In this document: positions 17,069-25,783 of the stretch, piece after piece
How positions within the stretch are numbered: the first letter of the stretch is position 1
Layout: each line of letters begins with the position of its first letter
Assembly (NCBI RefSeq): GCF_014643535.1
Contig: NZ_BMJQ01000014.1
Location: 62,001-126,000, forward strand
DNA from: Aliidongia dinghuensis
GTDB taxonomy: Bacteria; Pseudomonadota; Alphaproteobacteria; ATCC43930; CGMCC-115725
DNA length: 64,000 nt
Direction of reading: 5' to 3'
The notes under the pieces: generated by a model
Databases searched by the model: none
Seen by the model: only the letters and a program-made list of their open reading frames with translations
What the model was told of the DNA's origin: nothing
Translations under genes and position numbers: made by a program

Positions 17069-18400
17069 ATGGCCGTTACCGCCATACATGGTCAACTTTC
17101 GGATTCCCAGCACAACGCAGAACTGCGCAAGGCGGTAATCGCTGCCACTGTCGGAACGACGATAGAATGGTACGATTTCTTCATATACGGCACCGCAGCC
17201 GGGCTGGTGTTTCCGAAACTCTTCTTTCCTAACGAGGACCCACTGACGGGCACACTGGCTGCGTTCAGCACCTATTTCGTCGGATTCGTCGGACGGCCGA
17301 TCGGGGCCGCGATCTTCGGGCACTATGGCGACCGGATCGGCCGCAAGGCGACGCTCATTGTCACACTGTTGCTGATGGGTATCGCGACCTTCCTGGTCGC
17401 GTTCGTGCCGAGCTATAGCTCGATCGGCATCTGGGGTGCCGTCATCCTGACCGTCCTGCGCATGCTGCAGGGCATCGGCGTCGGCGGCGAATGGGGCGGC
17501 TCGGTGCTGATCTCGATGGAATGGGCGCGCGGCCACGGCCGCCGCGGCTTCATCGCCTCGTGGCCGCAATTCGGCGTGCCGTCGGGCCTGTTCCTGTCGA
17601 ACCTGGTGATCCTCGGCTTCAGCGCCTGGTCAGGACCGGACTTCCTCACTTGGGGCTGGCGCGTGCCCTTCCTGCTCAGCATCGTGCTGATCGGCATCGG
17701 GCTGTGGATCCGGCTCGGCATCCTCGAGACCCCCATCTTCCAGCAGCTCGTCGAGGAGAAGCGCATCGAGCGCGCGCCGATCGTCGAGGTGGTGAAAAAG
17801 CAACCGCGCGAGATCATCCTGTCCGCGCTGCTGCGCATGGCCGAGCAGGCGCCGTTCTATATCTTCACCGCCTTCATCTTCGCTTATGGCGTCAGCACGC
17901 TCAAGATGTCGCGCGAGCTGATCCTGACCGCCGTGCTCGTGGCTTCGTGCGTATCCTTCTTCACCATTCCGCTGGCGGGCTACGCCTCCGACCTGATCGG
18001 CCGGCGGCGGATGTACCTGATCGGTGCAGCCGTGACCGGCGTGTTCGGCTTCCTCTATTTCGCCATGGTGGACAGCGGCGCATCGGCCTTGGTGTTCATC
18101 GCCATCGTGCTTTCGCTCATCCCGCATGACCTGCAGTACGGGCCTCAGGCCGCGCTCATCGCCGAGGCCTTCACGCCGCGCCTGCGCTACAGCGGCTCGT
18201 CGCTGGGATATCAGCTCGCCTCGGTCATCGCCGGCGGCCCAGCCCCGCTCATCGCGACCGCATTGTTCGCCGCCTATCACTCAGGCTACGCCATCGCGAT
18301 CTATATCGCGGCGTGCTCCATCGTCAGCCTGATCTCGGCCGCCCTGATGCCGGACTACACGGGTAAGGACATCTCGGCGGAATACGACCGCGTCACCTAG
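17069..18400 (+). CDS. MFS transporter, metabolite:H+ symporter (MHS) family
   Basis: A 443-aa protein with about 12 membrane segments. TIEWYDFFIYGTAAGLVF and the loop signature GDRIGRKATL place it in the MHS group (shikimate, alpha-ketoglutarate and proline/betaine carriers). LRMLQGIGVGGEWGGSVL is also typical. A GGGAGG ribosome-binding site precedes the ATG. The 132-bp upstream region is AT-rich, with TTGAGC and TATTGT boxes that could form a promoter. It is convergent with the aromatic-CoA operon (9 bp between stops), so it may import that operon's organic acid, but this is only positional evidence. Confidence 0.92.
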   Translation: MAVTAIHGQLSDSQHNAELRKAVIAATVGTTIEWYDFFIYGTAAGLVFPKLFFPNEDPLTGTLAAFSTYFVGFVGRPIGAAIFGHYGDRIGRKATLIVTLLLMGIATFLVAFVPSYSSIGIWGAVILTVLRMLQGIGVGGEWGGSVLISMEWARGHGRRGFIASWPQFGVPSGLFLSNLVILGFSAWSGPDFLTWGWRVPFLLSIVLIGIGLWIRLGILETPIFQQLVEEKRIERAPIVEVVKKQPREIILSALLRMAEQAPFYIFTAFIFAYGVSTLKMSRELILTAVLVASCVSFFTIPLAGYASDLIGRRRMYLIGAAVTGVFGFLYFAMVDSGASALVFIAIVLSLIPHDLQYGPQAALIAEAFTPRLRYSGSSLGYQLASVIAGGPAPLIATALFAAYHSGYAIAIYIAACSIVSLISAALMPDYTGKDISAEYDRVT

Positions 18401-18409
18401 CGAGCCCAC

Positions 18410-18814
18410 CTAACGAGAAGGGGCCCTGACGGCCGTCGCCTCGATCTCGACCAGCGCCTGGCGTTCGACCAGGCGCCGGACTTCGACCACAGCCATCGCC
18501 GGGAAATGCCGGCCCATGATCCGGCGGTAGGCAGCGCCGATCTCAGCCTGGTGCGCCAGGTAATCCTCGACATCGACCAGATACCAGGTGAGCCGCGTAA
18601 TGTCGCCCGGCCCCGCCCCGGCCTCGGCGAGTACGGCGAGGATGTTCTCCAGCGCCTGTCCGATCTGGGCCGGCAGGCCGTCGGCGAAGCGCCCGCCCAC
18701 GTCCCAGCCGATCTGGCCGCCGACGAAGATGGTTTCGCCCGACGCAGCGACGCCGTTCGCATAGCCCTTGGGCTTGGGCCAGCCGGGCGGCTGCAGGAAC
18801 CGGAGCCCGCTCAT
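18410..18814 (-). CDS. RidA family protein (enamine/imine deaminase)
   Basis: A 134-aa protein of the RidA/YjgF/YER057c/UK114 family, which hydrolyses reactive enamine and imine intermediates and releases ammonia. [19 protein letters not shown] and [14 protein letters not shown], with the conserved Glu, are family hallmarks. It is the last gene of the five-gene operon and its ATG overlaps the stop of the acyl-CoA dehydrogenase (ATGA). Its place in a ring-cleaving CoA pathway suggests that a nitrogen-bearing intermediate, such as an amino-enoyl-CoA, is formed. Confidence 0.9.
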   Translation of the reverse strand: MSGLRFLQPPGWPKPKGYANGVAASGETIFVGGQIGWDVGGRFADGLPAQIGQALENILAVLAEAGAGPGDITRLTWYLVDVEDYLAHQAEIGAAYRRIMGRHFPAMAVVEVRRLVERQALVEIEATAVRAPSR

Positions 18815-19998
18815 GGCGCCACCTCCTGCAGGGTCTGGCCCTGTAGAATCTGCCGGGCGATGATCAGCTTCTGCACCTCGCTTGCCCCCTCGTAGATCCT
18901 GAGCGCGCGGATCTCGCGGTACAGTTCCTCGACCTTGACGCCCTGCTTGACCCCCAGGCCGCCGAAGATCTGCACCGCCTCGTCGATGACGCGCTGGGCC
19001 GCCTCGGTCGCGTAGAGCTTCGCCATCGCCGCCTCGCGCGTGATCCGCTGCCGCCGGACATCGCGGGTCCAGGCGGCACGGTAGACCAGCAGGGCGGCGG
19101 CATCGATCTCGAGCGCCATGTCGGCGAACTTCGCCTGGATCAGCTGCTGCTCGGCCAAGGGCTTGCCGCCGATGATCCGCGTCTTCGCCCGCGCCACCGC
19201 CTCGTCGAGCGCGCACCGCGCCATGCCGAGCGCTGCGGCCCCCACCGTCGGGCGGAAGACGTCGAGCGTCGCCATGGCGATCTTGAAGCCCTCGCCCGGC
19301 TGGCCCAAGAGCGCCGTATCGGGCACGACACAACCGTCAAAGCGCAGGGTCGCGAGCGGATGAGGGGCGATCACCTCGATCCGCTCGGCGATCTCGAGCC
19401 CGGGTGTCCGGGCGTCGACGACGAAGGCCGCGATACCCTTCGTGCCCGGCACACCGTCCACGCGCGCGAACACGACATAATGGTCCGCGATGCCGCCATT
19501 CGAGATCCAGGTCTTGAGCCCGTCGAGCCGCCAGCCGCCGGCGACGCGCGTGGCGGCCATGGTCATGGCGGCGACGTCGGAGCCGGCATCGGGCTCCGAC
19601 AGCGCGAAGGCGGCGATGGCATGGCCGGCGCGCACGGCCGGCAGATAGCGTTCACGCTGCGCTTCGGTGCCGAACAACGTGATCGAGCCCGTGCCGAGCC
19701 CCTGCATGGCAAAGGCGAAATCGGCCAAGGCCGAATGGCGCGCCAGGATCTCGCGCACCAGGCACAGGCTGCGCACGTCGAGCGCGTCGGCGCCCTGCGC
19801 ATTGGTACCGGCCTCAGGCACCGCCTCGGCGAGGAAGCCCGCGGAGCCGAGCGCCGTCACGAGCGCCCGACAGGTCCGGTCGAGATCGCCGTGCGGCAGG
19901 TTGTCGACCATGCCGCCCGCCCAGGCCTCGAGCCGCTCGGCGAGGCGGCGGTGCCGGTCCTCGAAGAACGGCCAGGAAAGGAAGCTCTTGTCGGCCAT
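18811..19998 (-). CDS. Acyl-CoA dehydrogenase
   Basis: A 395-aa FAD-dependent acyl-CoA dehydrogenase that introduces an alpha-beta double bond into acyl-CoA. Visible family features are [52 protein letters not shown] and, near the C-terminus, [10 protein letters not shown] with the probable catalytic Glu. Length is normal. It starts at MADKSFLSW, overlapping the stop of the crotonase gene by 4 bp (ATGA). It probably oxidises a cyclic or acyclic CoA ester formed after ring reduction. Confidence 0.93.
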   Translation of the reverse strand: MADKSFLSWPFFEDRHRRLAERLEAWAGGMVDNLPHGDLDRTCRALVTALGSAGFLAEAVPEAGTNAQGADALDVRSLCLVREILARHSALADFAFAMQGLGTGSITLFGTEAQRERYLPAVRAGHAIAAFALSEPDAGSDVAAMTMAATRVAGGWRLDGLKTWISNGGIADHYVVFARVDGVPGTKGIAAFVVDARTPGLEIAERIEVIAPHPLATLRFDGCVVPDTALLGQPGEGFKIAMATLDVFRPTVGAAALGMARCALDEAVARAKTRIIGGKPLAEQQLIQAKFADMALEIDAAALLVYRAAWTRDVRRQRITREAAMAKLYATEAAQRVIDEAVQIFGGLGVKQGVKVEELYREIRALRIYEGASEVQKLIIARQILQGQTLQEVAP

Positions 19999-20807
19999 CA
20001 ATTGCCCTCGAACTTCGGCTGCTGCTTCTGGGCGAATGCTTCGTAGGCCCGGCGGAAGTCGCCCGTCGCCATGCAGAGCGCCTGAGCCTGCGCCTCGGCC
20101 TCGATCGCGGTGTCGAGATCCATGGCCCATTCGCGGTGCAGCATGGTCTTGGTCATGCCATGGGCGAAGGTCGGACCGTCGGCGAGCCGCGCCGCCATGG
20201 CCTGGACGTCGGCCACAAGGCTCTCGCGTGGCAGCAGTCCGTTGAAGAAGCCCCAGCGCTCGGCCTCGACGCCGCCGAGGTTGCGGCCGGTATAAAGCAG
20301 CTCGGCTGCCCGGCCCTGGCCGATGATGCGCGGCAGGAGCGCGCAGGCGCCCATGTCGCAGCCGGCGAGGCCGACGCGGGTGAACAGGAACGCGACCTTG
20401 GCCTCGGCCGTGCCGTAGCGCAGGTCGGACGCCATGGCCAGGATGGCACCGGCTCCGGCGCAAACGCCGTCGATCGCGGCATAGATCGGCTGCGGGCACG
20501 CACGCATCGCCTTGACCAGGCCGCCGGTCATGCGCGTGAAAGCCAAGAGCTCCGGCATCTTCATTTCGGTCAGCGGGCCGATGATCTCGAACACGTCGCC
20601 GCCCGAGGAGAAATTGCCGCCGGCGCCCGTGATAACCACCACCTTGACGTCGTCGGCCGAGGCCAGCGCCCGGAACGTGTCGCGCAGTTCGGCATAAGAC
20701 TCGAAGGTGAGCGGGTTCTTCCGCTCTGGCCGGTTGAGCGTGATGGTCGCGACCTTGCCGTCGAGCCGACACAGGAAATGTTGGGGCGTGAAATCGCGGA
20801 AATTCAT
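19998..20807 (-). CDS. Enoyl-CoA hydratase/isomerase (crotonase) family protein
   Basis: A 269-aa crotonase-fold protein. [13 protein letters not shown] and [17 protein letters not shown] supply the oxyanion hole and CoA pocket. The segment that holds the second catalytic Glu in classical hydratases reads [16 protein letters not shown], so the reaction may differ from simple hydration, for example a ring hydrolysis or isomerisation. It overlaps both neighbours by ATGA junctions, which makes co-translation likely. It presumably acts on the product of the monooxygenase-reductase; the exact step is inferred only from operon position. Confidence 0.9.
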   Translation of the reverse strand: MNFRDFTPQHFLCRLDGKVATITLNRPERKNPLTFESYAELRDTFRALASADDVKVVVITGAGGNFSSGGDVFEIIGPLTEMKMPELLAFTRMTGGLVKAMRACPQPIYAAIDGVCAGAGAILAMASDLRYGTAEAKVAFLFTRVGLAGCDMGACALLPRIIGQGRAAELLYTGRNLGGVEAERWGFFNGLLPRESLVADVQAMAARLADGPTFAHGMTKTMLHREWAMDLDTAIEAEAQAQALCMATGDFRRAYEAFAQKQQPKFEGN

Positions 20808-21562
20808 CACATCACCTCGCCGCCGGCGACGATCAGGGACTGGCCGGTCATGGCGGCAGCCTCGCGCCGGCACAGGAAAGCGACCGCGTCGGCCACCTCG
20901 TCGGGTTGAATCAGGCGTTCCTGCGGATTGTAGCCGGCGAAATGGGCGCGCGCCTCTTCGACGCTGCGCCCAGTCCTGGCCTCGATCACCTCGGCCGCGC
21001 GCTGGACCAGGTCGGTGTCCGTGAAGCCCGGGCAGACCGCGTTGACCGTGACTCCGGTCTTCGCAGTCTCCAGCGCCAGCGCGCGCGTCAGCCCAACGAG
21101 CCCGTGCTTCGCCGCGCAATAGGCGGATGCATAGGCATAGCCCTTCAAGCCGGCGGTCGAGGCGATATTGACGATGCGGCCCCAGCGACGCGCCAGCATG
21201 CCGGGCAGCGCCAGGCGGCAGGTGTGATAGGCGGCGGTCAAGTTGAGGGCCAGCATCGCGTTCCAGTCGCCCGGCTCGAGCTTGCCGAACGGCTTGGTCA
21301 GTGCTCCGCCCGCATTGTTCACCAGGATGTCGAAATGACCGATCAGCGCGAAGGCATGCTCGAGCGTCGCCGTGTCGGTCACGTCGGCGACGGCATGGGA
21401 GCAGTCGAGCGTCTCGGCCGCCGCCTCGAGCGCCGCGGTGTCGCGGCCCATGAGGACGAGGTCCGCCCCTTCATCCCGCAGCCGGCGGGCAACCGCGAGA
21501 CCGATGCCCTTGGCCCCGCCGGTCACGACCGCACTCAAACCCTCCAAAGGCCTGTCGCTCAT
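20807..21562 (-). CDS. SDR family oxidoreductase (3-hydroxyacyl-CoA dehydrogenase-like)
   Basis: A 251-aa classical short-chain dehydrogenase. The cofactor motif is [21 protein letters not shown] is present, and the catalytic Ser, Tyr and Lys lie in [21 protein letters not shown]. It is the second gene of the operon and overlaps both neighbours by 4 bp (ATGA). In aromatic-CoA clusters such proteins oxidise a hydroxyacyl-CoA or a ring alcohol; the specific substrate is not visible in the sequence. Confidence 0.92.
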   Translation of the reverse strand: MSDRPLEGLSAVVTGGAKGIGLAVARRLRDEGADLVLMGRDTAALEAAAETLDCSHAVADVTDTATLEHAFALIGHFDILVNNAGGALTKPFGKLEPGDWNAMLALNLTAAYHTCRLALPGMLARRWGRIVNIASTAGLKGYAYASAYCAAKHGLVGLTRALALETAKTGVTVNAVCPGFTDTDLVQRAAEVIEARTGRSVEEARAHFAGYNPQERLIQPDEVADAVAFLCRREAAAMTGQSLIVAGGEVM

Positions 21563-23835
21563 GGTGCCGCTCCCTCCTGGCTGCGCGCCAGAAGCCGTTC
21601 GAGTTGCGCCTTGCCGGCGAGATAGGGTTTCGGCCAGACCTGCGCGCCATGCCCAAGCTGCGCCGCGGCGTGCAGGGTCCAGTGCGGATCGGAGAGATGC
21701 GGCCTGGCGAGCGCCACCAGGTCGGCCCGTCCGGCCGACAGGATCGAGTTCGCCTGGTCCGCCTCGGTGATGTTGCCGACCGCCATGGTCGCAATCCCGG
21801 CCTCGTTGCGGATCCGGTCAGCAAACGGCGTCTGGAACATGCGGCCGTAGACCGGTTGCGCCCGGACCGAGGTCTGGCCGGCCGAGACGTCGATCAGGTC
21901 GGCGCCGGCCGCCCGGAACGCGCGCGCGATCTCGACCGCGTCCTCCGGCGTGATGCCGTCCGGGACCCAGTCCGTCGCCGAGATGCGCACCGACATCGGC
22001 TTCTCCGCCGGCCAGGCCGCGCGCATCGCCCGGAACACCTCGAGCGGGAATCGCAGCCGGTTCTCCAGGCTACCGCCGTATTCGTCGGTGCGCCGGTTGG
22101 TGAGCGGCGAGATGAAGGACGACAGCAGGTAGCCGTGGGCGGCATGCAGCTCGACCATATCGAACCCGGCTGCCGCGCCGCGCCGGGTCGCGGCCACGAA
22201 CGCGTCCAGCACCGCCTCCATTTCGGCGTGGGTCATCGGCCGCGGCACCTGGTTCAGCGGGCTCCAGGCGACCGCCGACGGCGCCATCACCGGCCAGTTG
22301 CCGGCGTCGAGCGGCTCGTCCATGCCCTCCCAGCCGAGCTTGGTCGAACCCTTCGGCCCGGAATGGCCGAGCTGCAGGCAGATCTTCGCCGCCGACTGGC
22401 CATGGACGAAATCGGTGATACGCCGCCAGGCCTGCGCCTGGTCGTCGTTCCACAGCCCCGCGCAGCCTGGCGTGATCCGGCCCTCGGGTGTCACACAGGT
22501 CATCTCGGTGAAGACGAGCCCGGCGCCACCCAGCGCGCGGGCGCCCAGATGCACCAGATGGAAATCGCCCGGCACGCCGTCCGTGGCGCTGTACATCGCC
22601 ATGGGCGAGACGACGATGCGGTTTTCGAGCCTGAGGCCGCGCAGCGTGAACGGCAGGAACATCGGCGCCAAGGGTCGATCAATGCCTGCCCGCCCGCCGA
22701 GCCAGCGCTCGATGCCCTCGACATAGGCCCGGTCCCTGAGACGCAGGTTCTCGTGGCTGACGCGCTGGCTGCGGGTCAAGAGCGAATAGGCGAACTGCTC
22801 CGGCTCCAAGCGCGCATAGCGGTCGACATGCTCGAACCATTCGGTCGAGTTGCGCGCGGCCGACTGGATCTTCAGCACCTCGACGCGCCGCTCGGCCTCG
22901 TAGGCGGCCAGTACCGCCGGCACGTCGTTGCCCAGGCGCCGGAATGCCCCGGCAAGCGCGATCGCGTCCTCGAGTGCCAGCTTCGTGCCGGAGCCGATCG
23001 AGAAATGCGCCGAATGCGCCGCATCGCCCATCAGCACCAGATTGCCCTTGATCCAGGTCTCGTTCGAGACGCGCGGGAAACTGATCCAGTCGGAGCCCTT
23101 GAGGTGGCGGCTGTTCGCCATCAGCGCCTCACCGTCGAGCCAGGGCGCGAACAGCTGCTCGCAGAAGGCGGTGGTGGCGGCCGTGTCGGCGCCCTCCAGC
23201 CCGGCGGCCCGCCAGGTCTCCTCGCGCGTTTCGACGATGAAGGTCGAGGTCTCGCGGTCGAAGCGATAGGCGTGCGCCTGGAACCAGCCCCATTCGGTCT
23301 CGACGAAGATGAAGGTGAACGCGTCGAACCGCTTGTGGGTGCCGAGCCAGACGAACTTGTTCGCCTGCAGCGTGATCTGCGGCCGGAAATGCGCCGCGTG
23401 TGCCGTGCGGATCCGGCTGTTGATGCCGTCGGAGGCAACGATCAGGTCGGCATCGGCGAACGCCTCGAGGTCGCTCACCTCCGTCTCGAAGACGAGCCGG
23501 ACGCCGAGCTCGGCCGCGCGATCCTGCAGGATCGCGAGCAGATGCCGGCGCGCGATGCCGCAGAAGCCGTGGCCGCCCGACGTGATGCAGCGGCCCTTGA
23601 AATGGATGTCGATGTCGTCCCAATGGGCGAAGCTGTCGATGATCCGTTCCTGGCTCGTCGTATCGCCGCCCTTCAGGTTCTCCAACGTCTGGTCGGAGAA
23701 CACGACACCCCAGCCGAACGTGTCGTGCGGCCGGTTGCGCTCATAGACCGTGACGTCATGCGCCGGGTCGACCTTCTTCATCAGGATGGCGAAATAAAGC
23801 CCGGCCGGGCCGCCACCGACGCAGACGATCTTCAT
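21559..23835 (-). CDS. Bifunctional FAD monooxygenase / OYE-type reductase (2-aminobenzoyl-CoA or salicylyl-CoA type)
   Basis: A 758-aa two-domain protein. Residues 1-375 form a class A FAD monooxygenase ([49 protein letters not shown]). Residues about 395-758 form an Old Yellow Enzyme-like FMN reductase ([35 protein letters not shown]). This architecture is known for 2-aminobenzoyl-CoA monooxygenase/reductase, which hydroxylates and then reduces the ring, and for proteins annotated salicylyl-CoA 5-hydroxylase. RidA in the same operon favours the amino substrate. No CoA ligase for the substrate is in the window. It is the first enzyme gene after MarR. Confidence 0.93.
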   Translation of the reverse strand: MKIVCVGGGPAGLYFAILMKKVDPAHDVTVYERNRPHDTFGWGVVFSDQTLENLKGGDTTSQERIIDSFAHWDDIDIHFKGRCITSGGHGFCGIARRHLLAILQDRAAELGVRLVFETEVSDLEAFADADLIVASDGINSRIRTAHAAHFRPQITLQANKFVWLGTHKRFDAFTFIFVETEWGWFQAHAYRFDRETSTFIVETREETWRAAGLEGADTAATTAFCEQLFAPWLDGEALMANSRHLKGSDWISFPRVSNETWIKGNLVLMGDAAHSAHFSIGSGTKLALEDAIALAGAFRRLGNDVPAVLAAYEAERRVEVLKIQSAARNSTEWFEHVDRYARLEPEQFAYSLLTRSQRVSHENLRLRDRAYVEGIERWLGGRAGIDRPLAPMFLPFTLRGLRLENRIVVSPMAMYSATDGVPGDFHLVHLGARALGGAGLVFTEMTCVTPEGRITPGCAGLWNDDQAQAWRRITDFVHGQSAAKICLQLGHSGPKGSTKLGWEGMDEPLDAGNWPVMAPSAVAWSPLNQVPRPMTHAEMEAVLDAFVAATRRGAAAGFDMVELHAAHGYLLSSFISPLTNRRTDEYGGSLENRLRFPLEVFRAMRAAWPAEKPMSVRISATDWVPDGITPEDAVEIARAFRAAGADLIDVSAGQTSVRAQPVYGRMFQTPFADRIRNEAGIATMAVGNITEADQANSILSAGRADLVALARPHLSDPHWTLHAAAQLGHGAQVWPKPYLAGKAQLERLLARSQEGAAP

Positions 23836-23875
23836 GGAGCATCCTCCGCAAAGAATTTCGGATTGGAAGTAGTTT

Positions 23876-24373
23876 TCATGCCGCCCGCTCCCGAACGGAC
23901 TGCTTGAGCTTGCCCAGGAGCTCGAGCAGCAAGACCATCTCGGCGCGGGTCAGCCCGGCCATGAGCCCATCGATCCAAGCCTGGTGAGTGGGTGCCATGG
24001 CGGCGAACAGCCGGGCACCCGCGGCGGTCGCCTGGATGAGCGCACTGCGGCCGTCGGCGGGGTTCGCCCGCCGCGCGACCAGCCCGTCCCTCGCCATGGC
24101 GTCGACGAGGCCGGTGACGTTGCCGTTGGACACCATGAGGCGCGACGAGAGCGCGCTCAAGGTCAGGCCATCCGGCGCCCGGTCGAGCTGGGCCAGCACG
24201 TCGAAGCGCGGCAGCGTCGTTTGGAACTCAGTCCGGAGCCGGCCGCGCACCTGGTCTTCGATCAGTTCGGTGCAGGTCAGGAGCCGGAGCCAGAGGCGCA
24301 GCTGCAGCCGATCGTCCTCGGCCACGGCGCTCTCCCGATCGGGGCTCACGGCAGGATCCACGTCGAGCAGCAT
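23876..24373 (-). CDS. MarR family transcriptional regulator
   Basis: A 165-aa winged-helix repressor. [20 protein letters not shown] is the recognition region and [16 protein letters not shown] the wing; the remaining helices give the dimer interface. It lies 40 bp upstream of the monooxygenase-reductase on the same strand. A 24-bp AT-rich perfect palindrome sits 11 bp before its start codon. Family precedent suggests it represses the operon and itself until an aromatic acid or its CoA thioester binds; the ligand is unknown. Confidence 0.93.
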   Translation of the reverse strand: MLLDVDPAVSPDRESAVAEDDRLQLRLWLRLLTCTELIEDQVRGRLRTEFQTTLPRFDVLAQLDRAPDGLTLSALSSRLMVSNGNVTGLVDAMARDGLVARRANPADGRSALIQATAAGARLFAAMAPTHQAWIDGLMAGLTRAEMVLLLELLGKLKQSVRERAA

Positions 24374-24384
24374 GACGCCTCCCT

Positions 24385-24408
24385 ATATATTTTATGTCTA
24401 AAATATAT
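24385..24408. promoter_or_regulatory. AT-rich palindrome, probable MarR operator
   Basis: ATATATTTTA-TGTC-TAAAATATAT is a perfect 10-bp inverted repeat with a 4-bp spacer, in DNA that is otherwise very GC-rich. It lies 11 bp upstream of the marR start, where a bound repressor would block transcription of marR and the catabolic operon. Size and symmetry suit a MarR dimer. Confidence 0.7.
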
Positions 24409-24606
24409 TGCCGTTCGAGTGAGGTCAAGGCGCCCGTTCCACCAACAGGCTCGCCTGCTGCGCCCGGTCGATCGATTTGCCGGATGCGCACGGAATAAAT
24501 CCCGCGAAGTCGAGTCGTGGAGGGACGGATCAGGCGGTCACGGACAGGGGCGGCCGCCGCACATCGATCCGCATTGCATTCAAACAAGCCCTGACGGGAG
24601 AGTTCG

Positions 24607-25728
24607 ATGATCGAAAAACCACGCTCCGATCGAAGAGCCTTTCTTAAGACCGGCGCCTTTGCCGGCGCTGCGCTGGTTGCCGGCGCACCGGGTTCGATCT
24701 CTCAGGCCTCGGCGGCCCCATTCGGCGGGATATCACGGGGTGATGCCGCGATCCTCCGCTTCCTTTGCGCGGCCGAGATCATCGAGACCGATATGTGGCT
24801 GCAATATGCCGAGCTCGGCGGGACCCAGGACAGCGAGCTTCCCGGCCTGCCGACCGGCGGCAGCCCGGCCTACACCGCTGCGCTCAGCAACCTCGACAGC
24901 GACATGGCCCAGTATATCCATGACAACACCGAGGACGAGCTCACCCACGAGACCTTCATCAACGCCTACCTGGTTTCCAAGGGGGCGCACCCGGTCAGCC
25001 TCGATGCATTCCGCACCTTGCCCAGCAGCAAGGCGACCGGCGCCAACCAGATCGGCCGGCTGACGAACCTCATGAAGCTCACGGTCGATACGAGCTGGTA
25101 CACGCGCTATCGCAGCCGCGACTTCAACCCCGATCTCGACCCGCTGCACAAGTTCGCCAATGCAGTGCCGAGCCTGGCGAACGGGCAGTTCCCCGGCATT
25201 CCCCGCAGCGACGCCGACCTCACACCGCAGGGGCACATCCAAGCCATCGCGAACACAGCGGGCTTCCACTTCGCGCAGATCGAGCAAGGGGGCACCAGCC
25301 TTTATCCGGGCCTGGCCCTGCACGTGAGCAATCCGGAGGTGCTGCGCGTCGTGCTCAGCATCGGCGGGACCGAGGTCTGCCATTTCCAGACCTGGCACGA
25401 CAAGGCCGGCAACGCGGTTTCCGATCCGCTGGCGCCGTTGACCGACCCGACCAATCCCGCGCTCGTGTTCCCGAACCTCAACGTCAATCCGGGGGGCGAG
25501 GACTTCCAGACCAACCTGATCATGCCCGAGCCCTGCCCGTTCCTCAGGCCCGGCCTGCCGCGGGTCTCGATCATCCGGCCGGTTGCCACGTCCGGCGCGG
25601 CGATGGCAGCACTCAAGGGGCTGACCGGGATGGGCATCTTCATCGGGCAGTCGAAGCAGTTCTTCGAGTTCCTGCAGGATCTGGCCGAGGACGCCGACGC
25701 GGCCCGACGGCACGAGCAGGACGATTGA
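24607..25728 (+). CDS. Tat-exported ferritin-like domain protein
   Basis: A 373-aa protein. The N-terminus has a Tat-type signal (RRAFLKTGAFAGAALVAGAP, ending near ASAAPF), so it is probably exported folded. The mature part resembles the ferritin-like family PF13668: AEIIETDMWLQYAELG and DNTEDELTHETFINAYLV supply Glu and His residues suited to a di-metal four-helix bundle, and GGTEVCHFQTWHDKAG comes later. The metal and role are unknown. The gene is monocistronic, divergent from marR across 233 bp that include the palindrome. Confidence 0.8.
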   Translation: MIEKPRSDRRAFLKTGAFAGAALVAGAPGSISQASAAPFGGISRGDAAILRFLCAAEIIETDMWLQYAELGGTQDSELPGLPTGGSPAYTAALSNLDSDMAQYIHDNTEDELTHETFINAYLVSKGAHPVSLDAFRTLPSSKATGANQIGRLTNLMKLTVDTSWYTRYRSRDFNPDLDPLHKFANAVPSLANGQFPGIPRSDADLTPQGHIQAIANTAGFHFAQIEQGGTSLYPGLALHVSNPEVLRVVLSIGGTEVCHFQTWHDKAGNAVSDPLAPLTDPTNPALVFPNLNVNPGGEDFQTNLIMPEPCPFLRPGLPRVSIIRPVATSGAAMAALKGLTGMGIFIGQSKQFFEFLQDLAEDADAARRHEQDD

Positions 25729-25783
25729 ACTCGCCCTGACCTCGCCCGAGGCGGCGCCCGAAACGGTGGCTGCCTCGGGCTTT

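Noticed and set aside
18815-19333. Upstream extension of the RidA frame
   Set aside because: In-frame with RidA but antisense-free overlap of the acyl-CoA dehydrogenase in another frame; RidA homology starts at MSGLRFLQ.
21604-23907. 767-codon plus-strand frame
   Set aside because: Antisense shadow of the monooxygenase-reductase; Arg/Ala/Gly-rich with no domain.
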